DNA from: an uncultured Verrucomicrobiales bacterium
Lineage (GTDB): Bacteria > Verrucomicrobiota > Verrucomicrobiia > Limisphaerales > UBA1100
Assembly (NCBI GenBank): GCA_913041895.1
Contig: CAJWKQ010000011.1
Coordinates: 1 to 33,997, forward strand
Direction: 5' to 3'
DNA length: 33,997 nucleotides
The stretch's first letter is position 1, and each line of letters begins with the position of its first letter. This document shows positions 15,378-25,300 of this stretch, one piece after another. The translations under genes were made by a program, and so were the position numbers. The notes below the pieces were generated by a model, which saw only the letters and a list, made by a program, of their open reading frames with translations, ran no database searches and had not been told where the DNA came from.

Positions 15378-18274
15378 AGAAACTATTGGCCATCTTACTT
15401 TTGCTCAGCCTCAACCTTTCCGCGGCGGAGGAAGGACTGCTACATCAGTGGCGTTTTGACCAAACAAAGAACGGGAAAGTTCCAGCTAAAATTGGAAATC
15501 CAGCAAACTATAGCGGTGCGGTTCAACTGATAAAAGAAAATGGCTTAAGCCGATTGCAACTCAAAGGTACAGACAGTCGAGTCTGGGTAACTGATGATTT
15601 TAATACGGTTAAGGTACCTCAAAAAGCCATTACCGTTGAAGCGTGGATAAACCCAGCTGCTAGCATGCGCTGGGGAGGGATAGCAGGAGTTATTCAGGAT
15701 AACGGAAGCTATGAACGCGGCTGGTTACTAGGTTATGTAAATCGTAAATTCTCTTTTGCCCTCGCTAGCGAGGGACATAAACTTTTAACGTATTTACAGG
15801 GAACCACTGATTTTAAGGATAATTTCTGGTATCATGTCGTAGGAACCTATGATGGCAAAACCTTAAAAGTATTTGTTAATGGCAAACTCGAAGCCAACGA
15901 GGAGAAGCATTCGGGAAATATCATTTATCCTCCGAAAGCAACATTTGAACTGGGAGGTTACAAGGATGATAATGAATTTTACCGTGGAGCTCTCAGTCTT
16001 CACGAGGTTTCCGTTTATGAGAAAGCTCTGAGTGCAGAAGCCATCTCCAAAAGATTTAGAACTCGCAAAAACGAGTTCCCATTACCCCCTGAACCATTAA
16101 CTTTTAGTTCCTACCCCCAATTGCGATGGAAAAACAGGGATACTCTGCAAATGGAGTGGGAGTTACACGATCCATTGCCAGTGGAAATTGAATGGAAACA
16201 CACTGGCGAAGCAGAAGTAAGAAAACTTAAGACTAAAGCAGGTAAAAAAGGCTTAGGCCTTATTGACCAACTTCAATCGGAAGGGGAGCACCTTTACCGC
16301 CTTACAGCACGAAATCAAGCTGGGGCAACATTTGCCAGCGAATGGTATAAATTTGATACTTCTTTTTATTACCGGCTTCCCCCAAAACCCAAAATACCCA
16401 ATCCCTTTTTAGATGACAGTAAGATGAAGATGGCAGCGTCTGCTGCCAAAAGAATCCTCTCGAAAGATAATATAAACCAAGGTTACGCGTTAGTAATCGG
16501 GAGTGCTGAAGGGCGGCTGGCGTATGAATTGGCCAAACAAACAGAATTACAGGTGGTAGTGGTGGAACCGGATAAAACCAAAGCAGAGGCTGCCCGAAAT
16601 GCACTTGCCCAAGCCGGATTGTATGGGAATCGCGTAAGTGTTCACCAGCGTGATCTCAATCATCTTCCTTATGGGCCTTATTTTGCAAACCTAATTACAT
16701 CAGGCAGTATGCTTAGTGAAGGTAGTTTACCCATTGAAGATGCTTCGCAATTAATGCATCTACTAAGACCTGCTGGTGGGATTTTGATGCTAGGGCACAT
16801 GAGCGGAAAACTGAATGACCAACTAATCAAATCTTGGCTCAAGAAAACTGGTGTTCAATACACTGTTTCCCAGAACGATGAAGGACTTTGGGCATATGTA
16901 AAACGTCCCAAACTGGAAGGCGCTGGAGATTGGACCCATCAATACGGATCAGCCGATAATACAACCAATAGCCGTGATGACCTTGTCCGGGGGGAGATGG
17001 AAATTTTATGGTGGGGCGAGCCCGGCCCACGCCCGATGCCTGATCGAGGAGGTCGTAACCCTGCTCCTTTAGCTGCCAATGGGCGCATGTTCGTGCAGGG
17101 TGATCGTGTGCTTTTCGGACTGGATGCTTATAACGGCACCGTTCTATGGACATTTTTCTCGCCTGAAATGCGCCGCTCAAATATGCCTCGCGATGGATCC
17201 AACATGGTGGCAACGGATGACACGCTCTTTATTTCTATAGGTGGTGAATGCATTGCACTCGATGCTCAAACCGGCAAGAGAAGACTTTCAATAAAGACAC
17301 CGAAAGACCGGGAAGTAGGCTGGGCATCAGCTACCAATAAGCAACTGCTCACCACCACAGTAAAGCCAGGTTCAGAATATAGAGCTGATGTAGGCGAATG
17401 GTATGATGCTGCGAAGAAAGCCAGCGATATTGCCCGTATGGTTTCTGATTCACTGGTGAGCCACGATTCGGTTACCGGAAAGCAACAATGGTCCTATCAA
17501 GGTGGTGCAGTCATGAACTCTACCATTACCATTGCCGAGGAGATCATCTATTTTGTTGAGAGCCGGAATGCAAAATTAAGCCAATCATCTAACAGCCGGG
17601 TTGCCCCGGCAGAACTAACATCCCAATACCTCGTTGCTTTAAATAGCGTGAGCGGAGAAAAGCTTTGGGAGAAACCCGTAAACTTCTCCAAGTGCGAGAA
17701 CATGCTTTATCTCATTCATTCTCAGGGAACATTGGTTGCCTCAGGGAGCGATCAAAACAAGAAGTACCATATCTATGCTTATGATGTCAGCTCACCTGCA
17801 TTACGCTTTGGCACAGAGAATCCTGAAATCCCCGAATTATGGCGTAAGAGTGCCGAGGGATCTGGGTCCAAAGGAGATGGGAATAGATACAATCATCATG
17901 GAGGTCATCTACAACACCCCTTGGTGGTTGGTCAGACCTTGTATTCAGATTGGCGCGCTTTTGATCTCCGCAGCGGTGATCGTAAGAATATTACCGTCCC
18001 GGAAAGACGGGGGTGCGGCAACATGGCTGCCAGTAATCATAGCATGTTTTACCGGCATCATTCCCAAACAATGTGGGATTTGAATACCGGCAAAACAACA
18101 ACCCTTCAGGGCTCCCGTACCGGATGCTGGCTGGGAATGATCCCTGCACAAGGATTAATGTTGGCCCCTGAAAGCAGCGGAGGTTGCTCTTGTGATAAGA
18201 GCGATATATCAATCCAAACTTCAGCAGCCTGGATCCCCAAAGCCAGCCTCTTTAGACCCAAAAAGGATCAGTAA
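15374..18274 (+). CDS. Exported LamG / methyltransferase-like / PQQ-type propeller protein
   Basis: The signal peptide is MKKLLAILLLLSLNLSAAEE. Residues about 25-225 form a LamG/concanavalin-like lectin domain (AITVEAWINPAASMRWGG, VGTYDGKTLKVFVNGKLE, YRGALSLHEVSVYEKALS). A short beta-rich linker domain follows (about 235-330). Residues about 350-475 form a methyltransferase-like Rossmann domain with a degenerate glycine loop, ALVIGSAEGRLAYEL, then VVVEPD. Residues about 500-960 form a PQQ-type propeller ending in RTGC (C918)...PAQGL...CSC (C938, C940). From the Rossmann domain onward it is collinear with residues 495-1190 of the protein at 2157, but it lacks that protein's malectin-like tail. 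LamG domains bind glycans or proteins outside the cell. This is the last gene of the overlapping operon; no hairpin terminator follows. The biochemical role is unknown. Confidence 0.9.
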   Translation: MKKLLAILLLLSLNLSAAEEGLLHQWRFDQTKNGKVPAKIGNPANYSGAVQLIKENGLSRLQLKGTDSRVWVTDDFNTVKVPQKAITVEAWINPAASMRWGGIAGVIQDNGSYERGWLLGYVNRKFSFALASEGHKLLTYLQGTTDFKDNFWYHVVGTYDGKTLKVFVNGKLEANEEKHSGNIIYPPKATFELGGYKDDNEFYRGALSLHEVSVYEKALSAEAISKRFRTRKNEFPLPPEPLTFSSYPQLRWKNRDTLQMEWELHDPLPVEIEWKHTGEAEVRKLKTKAGKKGLGLIDQLQSEGEHLYRLTARNQAGATFASEWYKFDTSFYYRLPPKPKIPNPFLDDSKMKMAASAAKRILSKDNINQGYALVIGSAEGRLAYELAKQTELQVVVVEPDKTKAEAARNALAQAGLYGNRVSVHQRDLNHLPYGPYFANLITSGSMLSEGSLPIEDASQLMHLLRPAGGILMLGHMSGKLNDQLIKSWLKKTGVQYTVSQNDEGLWAYVKRPKLEGAGDWTHQYGSADNTTNSRDDLVRGEMEILWWGEPGPRPMPDRGGRNPAPLAANGRMFVQGDRVLFGLDAYNGTVLWTFFSPEMRRSNMPRDGSNMVATDDTLFISIGGECIALDAQTGKRRLSIKTPKDREVGWASATNKQLLTTTVKPGSEYRADVGEWYDAAKKASDIARMVSDSLVSHDSVTGKQQWSYQGGAVMNSTITIAEEIIYFVESRNAKLSQSSNSRVAPAELTSQYLVALNSVSGEKLWEKPVNFSKCENMLYLIHSQGTLVASGSDQNKKYHIYAYDVSSPALRFGTENPEIPELWRKSAEGSGSKGDGNRYNHHGGHLQHPLVVGQTLYSDWRAFDLRSGDRKNITVPERRGCGNMAASNHSMFYRHHSQTMWDLNTGKTTTLQGSRTGCWLGMIPAQGLMLAPESSGGCSCDKSDISIQTSAAWIPKASLFRPKKDQ

Positions 18275-18441
18275 CACCACACTGACTCGATTGTCCGTTG
18301 GGTTCGATTCCCATCACCCGCTCGATCTCGATTTTGGTGCACAAAACAGGACTAATTTACTAGTTCGGACTGTTTTAATGACTGAATAAATTCGACCCTT
18401 CTGAGGTCTTAATATATAATTATGCCTGATTTAAAGGGGTG
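18275..18441. other. Intergenic region with tRNA-Gly 3'-end fragment (18295-18325)
   Basis: Bases 18299-18323 read like the T-arm and 3' acceptor strand of a bacterial tRNA-Gly: TGGG stem, TTCGATT loop, CCCA stem, then CACCCGCTC. The expected 5' half (GCGGGTG and D-arm) is absent upstream, so this is not a tRNA gene. Such 3' fragments are often left by elements that integrate into tRNA genes, or mark one end of an island. No integrase or second copy is present in this window. The rest of the gap is AT-rich near 18408-18422 (AATATATAATTATG) and could hold the promoter of the DUF1552 operon. An AAAGGGG stretch at 18433-18439 could serve as its ribosome binding site. Confidence 0.5.
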
Positions 18442-19749
18442 ATGATTAATCGAAGAAAACTGCTACAGAAAATGGCTACGGCAGCTATTGCTGCTCCTTT
18501 ATTGCCAGATCTTGGTCAGGCCACCATTAAAAAGGGTAGCCCTAAGCGGGTAATTTTCTTCATGCAGAATCAGGGGTTTGATCCAGCGACGGCAATTCCC
18601 GCCGGTATGAAGAGTAGCGGTTCCTTAGCTAAGGTTAAGCTGCCCGAGCCGATTGAACCACTGGAGCCTTACAAGGAACGGCTGCATATCATCAATGGTT
18701 TACATGGTACGCACACTAGCCCATCGCACAGCGCTTTCTTTGGCGCACTAGGTGGTTATCGCGGCAGCGACGGAGTTCCGCCGAGTGGCCCTACCATTGA
18801 TTATACTTTAAGCAAGGTGTTGCCGGAAACGTTGTTGCCTCATCTTTGTATAGGCATGGATTCACTGGAGAACATGAAGGCCAAGCCGACGGTGGCCAAT
18901 CTCTCTGCGAGTGGCGCAGGTCAACCGATCTTCATGCACTCTAATCCAAATCTCCTGTACCAAATGCTCTTTGGAGGCATTTCGGCGGGGGCTATTCGTA
19001 AGCGGCATGAGGCGCAGTCCAGCATGTTTGATCGCATTGAGCAGCTAGCAGCAGTCAAAGGCGGTTCGTTGCCCGTTTCTGAAAAGCGGCGCTACGGCCA
19101 ATACGTTCAGGGGTTCAACGATATCAACGGGCTGCGCGAACGTCTGGGCAAGGTGTCCAGTCATCTGCGGAGGTTTGCGCCCGAAGTGGACGGAGGCTAT
19201 GCCAATCCGAAATTTGAAACCGACTGGCACGATCGCCTGTTGGATCTTGGCATCTCCGCGCTCAAGTCAGGTATCACCAGCGTTCTCACCATCGGCTCTG
19301 GCCGCGGCGAAATTTTTGGCTCGTGGAAGGGAGTCGGCGTGGAGCAGCAGGGGCATAATCTTGGCCACATGAAGCAGCCGAATAATCCCATTTGGATTAA
19401 GATTCGTCAGTACAATAGTCGTATGCTGGCCAAGCTCGTACACGAACTTGAGAGCGTGCCCGAAGGCAGCGGCAACATGATGGACAATACCTTGATCGTT
19501 TACACAAGTAACAATGCCGATTACCAACACACCTCCGGTAAGAACTGGCCGGTAATGCTGTTGGGTAATTATGACGGCGCGTTCAAAACCGGTTGCTTCA
19601 CGCAGTTGGATGGAAAACGCCCAATCAATGCACTCTACACCTCCATTCTGCGGGCTTCAGGTGTTGAGGTAGATCGCTACAACATGTCCGATAAAATGGC
19701 AGCCAAGTTTGATTCCGGTACGGGTCCTATCAAAGAAATTCTTACATGA
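18442..19749 (+). CDS. Exported DUF1552 family protein
   Basis: The N-terminus [27 protein letters not shown] is a twin-arginine-type signal (NRRKLLQK, then a hydrophobic run). The body matches the DUF1552 family, abundant in Planctomycetota and Verrucomicrobiota and distantly related to the alkaline phosphatase/sulfatase-like DUF1501 group: [27 protein letters not shown] near residue 80, and a C-terminal [26 protein letters not shown]. Its function is not established. These genes are routinely paired with DUF1592 genes, as here, where the stop overlaps the next ATG (ATGA). The start could also be GTG at 18439, but ATG at 18442 gives the better signal. This gene and the next look more GC-rich by eye than the operon before them, consistent with a different origin or expression class. 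Confidence 0.92.
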   Translation: MINRRKLLQKMATAAIAAPLLPDLGQATIKKGSPKRVIFFMQNQGFDPATAIPAGMKSSGSLAKVKLPEPIEPLEPYKERLHIINGLHGTHTSPSHSAFFGALGGYRGSDGVPPSGPTIDYTLSKVLPETLLPHLCIGMDSLENMKAKPTVANLSASGAGQPIFMHSNPNLLYQMLFGGISAGAIRKRHEAQSSMFDRIEQLAAVKGGSLPVSEKRRYGQYVQGFNDINGLRERLGKVSSHLRRFAPEVDGGYANPKFETDWHDRLLDLGISALKSGITSVLTIGSGRGEIFGSWKGVGVEQQGHNLGHMKQPNNPIWIKIRQYNSRMLAKLVHELESVPEGSGNMMDNTLIVYTSNNADYQHTSGKNWPVMLLGNYDGAFKTGCFTQLDGKRPINALYTSILRASGVEVDRYNMSDKMAAKFDSGTGPIKEILT

Positions 19750-22349
19750 ACCGGCTGGCTCTCGTCCTTGCGGTCTTTGCCTTGCCCGGTACGGTCACGC
19801 AGGCCGCGCAGATCTATACGCCAGGCAAGTCGGTGCGTGGAGACTTCAAAACTTTTGCCCGCGGCTTCCTTGAGAACAACTGTTTCGACTGCCACGATTC
19901 CGACACCCTCAAGGGTAATCTCAACCTGGTCGAACTCGGGCCGGTGGATGAGACCAACGCAGCCGTTTGGAAATCTATTTGGGCGCAAGTGACGTTGCAG
20001 GAGATGCCGCCTAAGAATAAGTCTCAAGTTGAGATCATTGATAGATTACGCTTCTCCGACTGGATCGTTATGGAACTTCAGCGCGTGATGAAAGACAAAG
20101 GCGGGTTTCAGGCTCATCTTGATCCTAACAAGGGAAACTTTGTCGCGCATGATTTACTCTTTGGTTCATTGCCCAAAGGCATCCGTCTTGTGCCTACCTC
20201 TTCACCTGCGCGCATCTGGCGCGTCACACCGCAGGAACACATCACTCGGCTTAACGAACTGATCAATACTGAGCCGGCCTTCGACCCCGCCAAACCCGGC
20301 CTGCGCACGCGTGGTGACATGGTTCCCACCAATCACGGCGGCGAATTAAAACTCTACTTTGGTACTGACCGCATTATTCGTTGGGAGGGCGGTACAGTCG
20401 CTTATGCGACTGCCGTCAAGAGTGTGCCCGTGGTTCTTTCCTCCAAGCGTAAGCATGGCTTGGAGAACTATCCGAGTTTTTACACCGTCAATAGCTCCGA
20501 GGCTACGCAGATTCTGGATAAAGCGGAGGACATTCTGCGTTATATGGCTTATGGCCCAATGAGTCTGGTTGGTTTTCCTGAACAAATCACCGATGACCCT
20601 AAGACCTACGACAAGATTAAACCTAAGGGCGATATTCGCGGTACGCCCATTGCCATTGTTTACAACACCAAGATCGTACGCCCCTTGACTCCCATCCACG
20701 ATCTAATGAAGGAAGAAGGCATTACCGATGAACGCCTTCGTCAGACCGTTGATTTCCTGTTTGAAGCAGTGACCTTCCGTCCTCCGACCAAAAAGGAAGC
20801 GGACGACTACCTCCAGATTGTTAAAGATTCCATCGCCAAGGTCGGTAAAGAGAATGGTGTATTTATGGGGCTTTCGGCTATTTTTTTGGATCGCGATGCG
20901 CTCTTCCGTCCTGAGCTGGCCGCCAGTGGAAAACCTGATGCGTACGGCCGCGTGATGTTGCAGGATTGGGAACTGGGTTTGGCGTTGAATCATGCCTTGA
21001 GCTACATCCAACCCGATCCTCAACTTCGTAAGGCTATTGTCGAGGGGCGTATGCGCACGCGAGAGGATGTGCGCCGCGAGGTCACCCGCATGCTCACCAA
21101 TGATAACATTCGTAAGCCGCGCGTCTTACAATTCTTCCGGGACTACTTCGACTACGACCTCGGGGGTTACATCTGCAAGGACGCCAAGGCACTGTCCTCT
21201 TCGGGTGCCATTACTGGAAGAGGCCCAACCCAGCACTACCGCTCCATGTTTAGTGCCACCGCCAGCACCGATCGACTGATTGAGTTGATCCTCGAGAATG
21301 ACAAAAATGTACTCAAGGAACTGCTGACCACGCAACAGTTTGTTGCCGAAACTGCTGACGGAACTTATTTCGGTCGTAAGAATAGCCCTGAGGAACGGAC
21401 TGCGGCTATTGCCGCCAAGAAGATTGCAGATGAAGCGCAGGGTAAAAAAGAAGTGGCTGAAGTTGCTGTATTGGAGGCAGAGGTCGCCAAGTTGGAAGCC
21501 AAGATTAAGGCAGATCCTAAAGATAAAGACGCCAAGAAATCGTTTGCCCAGAAAAAGAAAGCGCTCGCCGACACTAAGAAGCGCGTCGCGAACGCGAAAA
21601 AGCAACGATTGCGTGGCATGGATAATGTTAATGTGGCGCAGGCAAATATCAGTGGCTCCAAAATCTACGCCCGTGTTAGTCGGCGTTCCTTCGGTGCTGG
21701 ATCCATGAAACCAAGCCGTACTTTGGTCACCGCCCCTGAAGGCCAGCGCCTTGGTTTACTCACCCACCCCTCTTGGCTCGTATCACACTCCGATGCCATG
21801 GATAACCATGCTATTCTTCGCGGCCGCTGGATTCGTGAACGTCTCTTGGGCGGTGGCATTCCCGATGTACCCATCACTGTAGACGCGATGCTGCCAGACG
21901 AACCTAAGAACACACTTCGTAAACGCATGCGTGTTACGCGCGAGGCATATTGTTGGACTTGTCACGAGAAAATGGATCCTCTCGGTCTCCCCTTCGAGAT
22001 GTATAATCATGCGGGACTCTTTCGCACTACTGAATTGGATAAGCCCGTTGACACCACCGGCGAAATTATTAATAGCGGCGTCCCTGATCTTGATGGACCT
22101 GTGAAAAACGCCATTGAAATGATTGATCGGCTAGCCAAGAGCGAACACGTCGAGCAGGTCTTCGTTCGCCACGCTTTCCGATTTTGGATGGGGCGCAACG
22201 AGACTATTAATGATGGACCTGTCCTTCAAGCAGCACACAAGGCCTATCGTGATAATGATGGCAGTATGAAAGCACTCCTTACTTCATTACTTACTTCTGA
22301 TGCTTTCCTTTACCGTAAAGTAGAACAGGCTGATCCGCTAAAAAAATAA
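19746..22349 (+). CDS. Exported DUF1592/DUF1588/DUF1585 protein with planctomycete cytochrome c motif
   Basis: A signal peptide (to about residue 20, ending VTQAAQ) is followed by a planctomycete-type cytochrome c motif, [16 protein letters not shown] (residues about 48-63). A DUF1592 region comes next ([33 protein letters not shown]). DUF1588 follows ([17 protein letters not shown]), containing a second CxxCH motif in [18 protein letters not shown], and then C-terminal DUF1585 ([15 protein letters not shown]). A Lys/Ala/Glu-rich coiled coil of about 80 residues (542-621) lies between DUF1592 and DUF1588. The two CxxCH motifs suggest covalent haem c and electron transfer outside the cytoplasm, but haem attachment is not shown. 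The family is found together with DUF1552 in PVC bacteria; the substrate is unknown. The gene ends ten bases from the convergent S41 peptidase gene. Confidence 0.92.
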   Translation: MNRLALVLAVFALPGTVTQAAQIYTPGKSVRGDFKTFARGFLENNCFDCHDSDTLKGNLNLVELGPVDETNAAVWKSIWAQVTLQEMPPKNKSQVEIIDRLRFSDWIVMELQRVMKDKGGFQAHLDPNKGNFVAHDLLFGSLPKGIRLVPTSSPARIWRVTPQEHITRLNELINTEPAFDPAKPGLRTRGDMVPTNHGGELKLYFGTDRIIRWEGGTVAYATAVKSVPVVLSSKRKHGLENYPSFYTVNSSEATQILDKAEDILRYMAYGPMSLVGFPEQITDDPKTYDKIKPKGDIRGTPIAIVYNTKIVRPLTPIHDLMKEEGITDERLRQTVDFLFEAVTFRPPTKKEADDYLQIVKDSIAKVGKENGVFMGLSAIFLDRDALFRPELAASGKPDAYGRVMLQDWELGLALNHALSYIQPDPQLRKAIVEGRMRTREDVRREVTRMLTNDNIRKPRVLQFFRDYFDYDLGGYICKDAKALSSSGAITGRGPTQHYRSMFSATASTDRLIELILENDKNVLKELLTTQQFVAETADGTYFGRKNSPEERTAAIAAKKIADEAQGKKEVAEVAVLEAEVAKLEAKIKADPKDKDAKKSFAQKKKALADTKKRVANAKKQRLRGMDNVNVAQANISGSKIYARVSRRSFGAGSMKPSRTLVTAPEGQRLGLLTHPSWLVSHSDAMDNHAILRGRWIRERLLGGGIPDVPITVDAMLPDEPKNTLRKRMRVTREAYCWTCHEKMDPLGLPFEMYNHAGLFRTTELDKPVDTTGEIINSGVPDLDGPVKNAIEMIDRLAKSEHVEQVFVRHAFRFWMGRNETINDGPVLQAAHKAYRDNDGSMKALLTSLLTSDAFLYRKVEQADPLKK

Positions 22350-22367
22350 TAACTCAAAATTATTTTT
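22342..22367. terminator. AT-rich hairpin between convergent genes
   Basis: AAAAATAAT at 22342-22350 and ATTATTTTT at 22359-22367 are perfectly complementary (9 bp, 8-base loop) and overlap the stop codons of both converging genes. The T-run on each strand fits a bidirectional intrinsic terminator. The stem has no G-C pair, so it is weak and may depend on help or be fortuitous. Confidence 0.35.
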
Positions 22368-25300
22368 GCCTGCTGGTTGCGTTCTTTAGTTCAGGTTGAG
22401 GTCGGTTGTTATATTTTTTAACCTCTTTTTTAAGAACGCCGATTGCCTTGCGCAGTTGGGTGTCTCTGCCGGCAGGTAACTCACCGGGTTTAGGCCAGAG
22501 GACATAGTGGGGAACTGCGCCGTGCAATTCCATATCTTCTCCAGTACCCATTAGATACCAGCCCCGGAAGGGCATCCGCAGGAAGCCCATATCCATAATA
22601 CTGCGGCCACCAGTACTGATGACTCCTCCTGCTGTAGGCACTCCTACAACCTTACCTCTCTTAAGGTGCTTGATCGCATGGCTGAAAATTTCTGCGTTAC
22701 TGTAGCTATTCTGGTTGCAGAGTACGACAACGGGTTTGTGCCAGGAGGCGTATACCTTACGATCTTGCGGGTAACCACGCCCACCACCTCTGGGGACTGT
22801 AATGGCGTGTTGCGGTTGTGTTAGAATGGTAAGCAAATGGTCAGTGGTTGAGCCGCCTCCATTTTCGCGTACATCGATAATGATTCCCTCCTTGCCTGCC
22901 CCGACTGAGTAAAGTTCCTCTTCAAAACGGAAGAAGCTCGTCATATTCATCCCAGCAATATGCATGTATCCCAATTTACCTTCAGATAATTTAGACACCT
23001 CAGCCCGATTAAAATGGATCCACTTCTCATAAAGGCGACTGCGAGCTGAAGAGAAGGAGGTGGGGCGCAAGGTGACTTCACGAACCTGTTTTTTGCGGCG
23101 GTTACCTGATTGTACCTTTAGGACTATATCCCGATCAGGTCGTCCTGTTAGCAGTGAGGTTAAGTCAGATTCGAGGCTTACTTTTTTTCCATCGATATGA
23201 GTGATAATTTCATTAGGTTTAATACGACTGGTTTCCCGGTCGGCAGGTCCCTTTGGGATGATGTCGCGTACTTTCAACCCGGGCCCTTTATGATTTGAAG
23301 TAAAACGTACTCCAAGGTGGGCAGTCGTATCTGTCCATCCTTGCTTCGGTGCAGTTGGTGTCAGTTCGGGGCCGCGATAGGAAAAACCGAGATGAGATCC
23401 ATTCAGTTCTCCCAGCATGAGGTTGATCACTAGACCCAGTGTGTAACCATCAGTGGAAGCAGCAGCCATGGGGCCATATTTTTTTCGTACTGCATCCCAA
23501 TTGCGGTTGCCCATGGCTGGGTCATACCAGTAATCGCGCATGGCGCGCCAACAAAGATCAAAAGCCGCGTGGTAAGTCTTTCCGAGATCGATTTCCTGTT
23601 TAGCGCTAAAACTATAGGAGGTAGGTCTACCGGTTGAACTCATGATGGCAGGCACGCCACTCACCAGCCAACGGATACTGGAACCCGCCCATTGGGCTTT
23701 ACTGCCCGAAGTCGAGGTTAAGAGCGTGGGTTTTAAACCGTCAGGAAAGGAGACGGCATAAGTTCCTCGTTTACCGTCAACATTAGCACTGAAAGCCAAT
23801 CTTTTGGAGTCGGGAGACCAGAGCAGGCTGGATTCGCTGCTATCAGGTATAGAAATGCTGCGTATACGCTCGTGAATCCCTTCAAAGTCTATTTTTAATG
23901 CGGGCTTCTTTGGGGGAGCAGCTGGAGGCTTTGGTTTGGCTTCAGGTTTTGCCGGCTTTGGCTTGTCTGCCTTTTTTGGTTCTTCATCTTTTGGAACAGC
24001 CTTAACCGGTTTTGCCGGAGGTGGAGGTGTTGCTGGTTTTGCAGGTCTTCCTTTCTGCATTTTTTCAAGAGCCTTTGCTAGCTTCCGTGCGCGGCTATTT
24101 TTTTGGTCATCTTCAGCTCTAAGATAGACGTAAAAAATATCCACCTCTTGATCTCTCCTACGTCCGGTGAAGGCGATGACCTTGCCATCTGGCGACCAGC
24201 GTGGGCTGTACTCATTATCTGGATGGCGCGATAAGTTGAAGGGTTCTCTGCTGCCGTCAATGGGGCGTATCCAGATATCACGGTTAAAGTCATTATCTGA
24301 AACAGCATAGACAATCCACTTTCCGTCCGGACTCCAGTCGTATTGCGAAGAATTCCAGCTCTCAAAGAGGCGTTTGGATTTCTGAGTTTTGGCATCCATC
24401 ACCCAGAAGTCTCCACGATCCTTGAAATATGCAAACGTGCCTCCATCTGGGCTCAGAGATAATCCATATTCGGTTGAATCATCATTGGTGAGGCGCTTGG
24501 GTTTGAACGATTTGTTTTGCCACCAGTATTTCTTTGTGTCTGCTCTTTCAACTAGCCAAAGATCTTCTTGGCCGCCTTGGCTGCTAAGAAATATCAGTTG
24601 ATTACCGTCCTTAGACCAGATCGGTTCGCTTTCCTCTTCAGGCGTATTGGTTATTTGGATGGGTTCGCGCAGTTCGGTGTCCATGATCCAAACATCTCCA
24701 CCCGCAATAAAGGCGATCTCTAGGCCATCCTTGCTGAAGGCTACATCCGTTGCCTTGTTTAAAACACGCCTCTGTGTTTTAGTTATGGAGACATCACCAG
24801 GCGCCCAAAGATTAATTTTAACGGGTTTCTCCGCTTTACCGGGTTTAAGTTGATAAAAATCAAAGAGATGACGGAAGGCAATGACCGATCCGTCTCTTGA
24901 AACGGTTGGAAAAACCACGCTGTCGTCTTTGAACTTTGTAATTTGCCTGTCTTTTTTGCTCGCTAACTCGTACTCACGCAAATTCAGGACTCCGTTGGGT
25001 GCGCCGATATAATAAAATCCTTTCCCATCGGGTTTCCAGAGTGGCCACCGGGAATCTGCCTCACTCAGGATCTTGGTGTGTTTGTTACCATTTGAATCCC
25101 ACAACCAAATCTGGGATGTGCGGCTACCCGTATAACCTTTGCGCCACCACCTTTCACCTTCACGATTGTAGAGGACTTGTTTTCCATCCGGCGAAACGCT
25201 GGGATATTGTCCGTAGTCATCAAATAAAACCTGTTCGGCTTTTTGTTTTCCATCAGATTGAATAATTGAAAACCGTTCTCCACGCCTCCAAAAGTGATCG

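Noticed and set aside
15340-15400. Recent frameshift splitting one propeller gene into two
   Set aside because: The second gene has its own signal peptide and a LamG domain absent from the fused paralogue, so the break is an established gene boundary.
18277-18325. Complete tRNA-Gly gene
   Set aside because: Only the T-arm and 3' acceptor strand are present; no matching 5' acceptor, D-arm or anticodon arm occurs upstream.
21126-21661. Minus-strand frames of 98-159 codons opposite the DUF1592 gene
   Set aside because: They mirror the Lys/Ala-rich coiled-coil coding segment and have no independent start signal or recognisable domain.
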